From assembly GCF_964340395.1 (NCBI RefSeq), contig NC_135567.1, forward strand, positions 8,424,658 through 8,488,657: DNA of 64,000 bases. Direction: 5' to 3'. Numbering within the stretch: the first letter of the stretch is position 1; the number at the start of each line of letters is the position of its first letter. Of the stretch, positions 61,087-64,000 are shown in pieces. The notes beneath the pieces were generated by a model, which was not told the DNA's origin, made no database searches, and saw only the letters and a program-made list of their open reading frames with translations. The DNA is from Glandiceps talaboti. Its lineage: Eukaryota > Hemichordata > Enteropneusta > Spengelidae. The position numbers and the translations under genes are program-made.

Positions 61087-62179
61087 ATCGTCCTTATTGT
61101 ACGGCGTTAGAACTCATTTCACTCAAATAAATTTGAGAAATCTGTATTGATTTAAATCACTGCATCAATATTTCAAACAATTCATTTGTTAGTCTCTGGT
61201 CAGGGGTTATAGATTTCCATGTTTCTCGTATAGAGAACAGAAACACAGTCGCTTGGTTTATGCTGTCAGATGGACGTCCCTTTTTACTGAGTATACAATG
61301 TTGGTCGGACATAGGGGTGAAGATTTGGAGAGATTAGTGTGAAATGGGATAGTCTGACAAATGTTTTTGTCACCTATGTATATGTAGTGTAGTATGGTGA
61401 TGATAATTATATAAAAGATATTCGTTTTTCATTATTTTTCATTCGTTTGATAAACATCTACGCTTTTTAGCAAAGCACCTTAGTTCATTTCTACAAATAC
61501 ATAGCAATATGGATAATTTACTTTACTAAGATTAGGATAATTATACGATGAGGTAAAAATGGGGATGCAATTTTAAACTCAATTGGTTTTATAGGGTCTG
61601 GGGTTTAGCAACAGGGTTGCACACCCCTACGAAACTACTGGGCACCACCCCACCCCACCCCTCTGGTGTCAGATATGCTTAGTTGTTGCTGCAATCGATA
61701 GTCTGCGTTGCCTGCCCGTTTGGTGAAAAAAGTATGTTATCATGGCTACAATTGTTTCTGAACCGACTGGCATTTCAATCCATATACTCAATTCATTCCA
61801 TAGAATAGAATCGTATAATGCTAGTATTTTAACATCACGATCTAAAAACCCACGTCTTTGTTTCGATATATAATGCCTTAGTGGTTGCATTTTAGTAAAA
61901 GCAGCCGAATTGTATTAATTGAGAACTAGAAAACACATGTCGAAACAATAAAGTATACACCACCATATTTACAAGAAATGTGTGATTTTTTTTGTGAATA
62001 GGGCTGTCGAAATATGAATCACCACAAATACTTTGTTACACCGCTCCCGTACAATAGACTATTGGTTGACACTTTTTTGTTGCAAACGTATGCAATAAAC
62101 AAATAGTTAGCCCTATAATCTGTCAATCAAATGTTCTGTTTATTCAAAACAACTCAATGAAATTCTAAATATAACAAGG

Positions 62180-62266
62180 TGTTTTAGCCACTCTGGATTT
62201 CATTCCGACGGTACTTGCTAGGAGTTGACATCGAAGAGCCGCGTTGCTGATACTTCACTTCAGCAG
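62180..62266 (+). other. Possible 5' UTR exon of the secreted-protein gene
   Basis: A candidate first exon ends at a good donor, TTCAGCAG|GTAGGAG (62266/62267), followed by an intron ending at CTCTTTTTCAG (62607). A weak TATA-like AAATATAAC lies near 62166. The start is a guess; only the donor and the position relative to the next exon support it. Confidence 0.35.
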
Positions 62267-62607
62267 GTAGGAGTGGGTTCCTTTTTTTTCGTTTTCGATT
62301 GAAAGTCTATTTTGCTAGAGAGTATTTACAAGTGTATCTGAAATTTTAAAACTTAGTATATTTTGGAAGTTGAATAGAAAGATATTCATCCTCTTTTCGA
62401 CATTAACGTTTTAGCTTCGAACGGATATTTTGGCAAAAAAGAAGATGTTTACTACATAAACTGAAGGCACTGTTTTTAGTTCTAAGTTTCCAGAATGTCT
62501 TATGCTTGTTTTGTGGTTTACATGGAACAAGGTGTTTCATAATGTCGGGAAATAACTGAACGTGTCATACCGTTCGTAAACGTTTCGTATTTATAACTCT
62601 TTTTCAG

Positions 62608-62684
62608 AATTGGATATCGTGAGAGGCATGATCCGACTGTTGGTGTTTCTGATTGTCGTGTTTACGGCTACAGCTTCCCAAAAG
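62608..62684 (+). CDS. Signal-peptide exon of a secreted or membrane protein (5' partial gene)
   Basis: After acceptor CTCTTTTTCAG, ATG 62628 opens 19 codons (MIRLLVFLIVVFTATASQK) and ends at donor AAAG|GTAAGC in phase 0. The sequence has a typical signal peptide layout: Arg near the start, a hydrophobic core LLVFLIVVF and small residues TATAS before a likely cleavage site. The rest of the protein would lie in exons beyond the window. I find no convincing second coding exon before 64000, so the product class is unknown beyond entry to the secretory pathway. Confidence 0.62.
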
Positions 62685-64000
62685 GTAAGCGCATTGTCTT
62701 CTTAATTACGTGGAAAAATAATTTTGTGTTTCCGATTATATGCCCTCAGAAAATATGGTATGTAGGTAGGGGATGTATTTTATTTTACCTTTTAAATTTT
62801 TTATTTTTGAAAAAATATTGTTTCGATCAAAAAAAACAAGATGTTGTGTTGTGTGCTGACCACTGGGGAAAGAAAACAGACATACGTGAAGGTCAAGAAG
62901 ACAAAGAATTTCTTATTTTTTTGTTTTAAATGTTTAAAACCTGTTTCTTAAACTAGGGTTTGCCGAGGTATTTGGAAACAGACACTTTTTTATCTGAAAA
63001 TGTTTTGTGTTGAAATTTGTGATAAGACCAGTTTGTCTGCATAATGTAGTAATTTATGTGACTGTGTTAAAATCAGTTAGTTTCTCTATTTACAGTACTG
63101 TATCCAGTACCGTAGCCTGCGGCCCCCCCCCCCCTGAGATTTTGGAAAAAAGAAAGAAAAAAGAGACTTTTTGAATACATAGTTATTAAAATCACTATTT
63201 ACGTAACGATTCCTAGCACATGCGCGATCTAAATTGATGGTGCACTAAAGTCAAAAGTGACTGTACACTGACCCCTCGCCAATATATATCTCAACTGTAC
63301 GCTGGCTTAACTTTGAATACAAATGTGTCCAATTAAAAATTGTAACTTTTTGCAGTATAGTAAATTAAAAATTCTATGTGCAGGAAAGTACAAAAGAAGT
63401 GCGCACATGCACTGTGCATTTTCCGCGAGTAACAGTAGTCTTGAAAGTCGCCTTCATTTGAAGATAGCAAGTCGCAATTATAATATCAGCGAGTGAAACT
63501 CAAAAAAAAGACGGAAAAAGTCGTTCAACGTGAGGTTGCCTGCTATGCTGCATACAATGACTCGTGACTCCGAAGATGCGCTCGATCTCATTTACATCTT
63601 GTTCCTTATATTAAAACATTTACTGATAAAACGGCAGATCTCTTTTTGGAATATATAGTGGCCCTGAAAAAACTATTAAACTGTGTACGCAGTGTAAGAT
63701 CCACTTTCAATAATTGTGTTCAACGTTGTCTTTGGTTAAAATGTTGTTTGATATAATTATATCATTGCACTGACACTAGCGTTATTATGCAATTCATTTT
63801 GAAGCGACAATTTGCTATGGAAAGAATGGCCTTGAATTTCTAAAGTTAACAGAGTTGTACCTTCGACGTCAAAATCCAAACTTCAATTTCCATTATAATG
63901 ATAATGACAATGAGAATTCACTGTGTTCACCTTGGGTTCTGACATAATAAAGGAGGGCCATAAAAGTGTTGGCAGTAGGGTAAAGAAAATGATTATTTTG
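62685..64000 (+). other. Probable first coding intron of the secreted-protein gene
   Basis: AT-rich sequence following the donor at 62685. A C-run lies at 63122-63134. An acceptor-like TATTTACAG at 63096 leads into a short frame that soon becomes low-complexity and stops; I do not call it. No other feature is seen up to the window edge. Confidence 0.4.

Larger units (their letters stand above)
58571..62051. repeat. Tandem duplication, copy B
   Basis: Matches copy A from GTTTATTTTSCGTTCACATC to ACCGCTCCCGTA, with offsets of 3,502 then 3,485 after the CA repeat. Relative to copy A, 1,008 bp are absent at 58692/58693 (CCTAGGGTC|ACACAACA). It ends at 62051, after which the sequence is unique. 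Confidence 0.93.

Noticed and set aside
63096-63180. Second coding exon of the secreted-protein gene
   Set aside because: The acceptor-like site leads into poly-C and A-rich low-complexity sequence with an early stop and no donor.

Overview
The window is eukaryotic, almost certainly from an invertebrate animal. Genes are split by GT-AG introns, there are many microsatellites and foldback (MITE-like) elements, and there are fragments of LINEs, a tRNA-derived SINE family, a Mutator-like DNA transposon and a tyrosine-recombinase element. An amphioxus, hemichordate, echinoderm or other marine invertebrate would fit; the sequence alone does not settle which. There is no bacterial-type gene organisation. 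The many long open frames in the repeat arrays (about 6.7-8.5 kb and 42.6-46.5 kb) are by-products of monomers whose length is a multiple of three (57 and 51 bp), not genes.

The main gene is a plus-strand C2H2 zinc-finger gene that I assembled by eye from three coding exons: 6025-6190, 10598-10720 and 37062-38440. All junctions are GT-AG, both introns are phase 1, and the joined frame is open for 555 codons. Intron 1 (4.4 kb) holds a 57-bp minisatellite. Intron 2 (26.3 kb) is about 99% one roughly 98-bp satellite array with multi-kilobase higher-order repeats. Facing it on the minus strand, at 2770-2932, is a clearly related first coding exon with the same start motif, similar length and the same intron phase. 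The two genes are therefore divergently arranged paralogues. The visible part of the second gene's first intron also carries a minisatellite (411-2420).

Layout: 1-410, repeat-like sequence with a palindrome; 411-2420, 46-48 bp array; 2419-2585, half of a palindromic MITE; 2770-2932, paralogue exon 1 (-); 2933-6024, intergenic region with tetranucleotide repeats and a foldback element; 6025-38440, zinc-finger gene with its satellite-filled introns; 38441-40745, probable 3' UTR, SINE and foldback element; 41194-42590, decayed LINE reverse transcriptase (-); 42632-46475, 51-bp array; 46761-47110, intact palindromic MITE; 47225-47320, possible terminal exon; 48.1-50.2 kb, microsatellite-associated repeats and hairpins; 50332-51510, a small unrecognised terminal exon and a diverged broken copy of it, separated by a LINE 3' end; 51913-52667, short Mutator-like element with a 9-bp target-site duplication; 52727-53465, long-TIR element; about 53520-53840, tyrosine-recombinase remnant (-); 54061-62051, a recent tandem duplication; 62608-62684, the signal-peptide exon of a gene that runs off the right edge.

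The strongest observations are the conserved N-terminal module shared by the two divergent genes, the zinc-finger gene split by a 26-kb satellite-filled intron, and the splice-site-like motifs carried by each satellite monomer.
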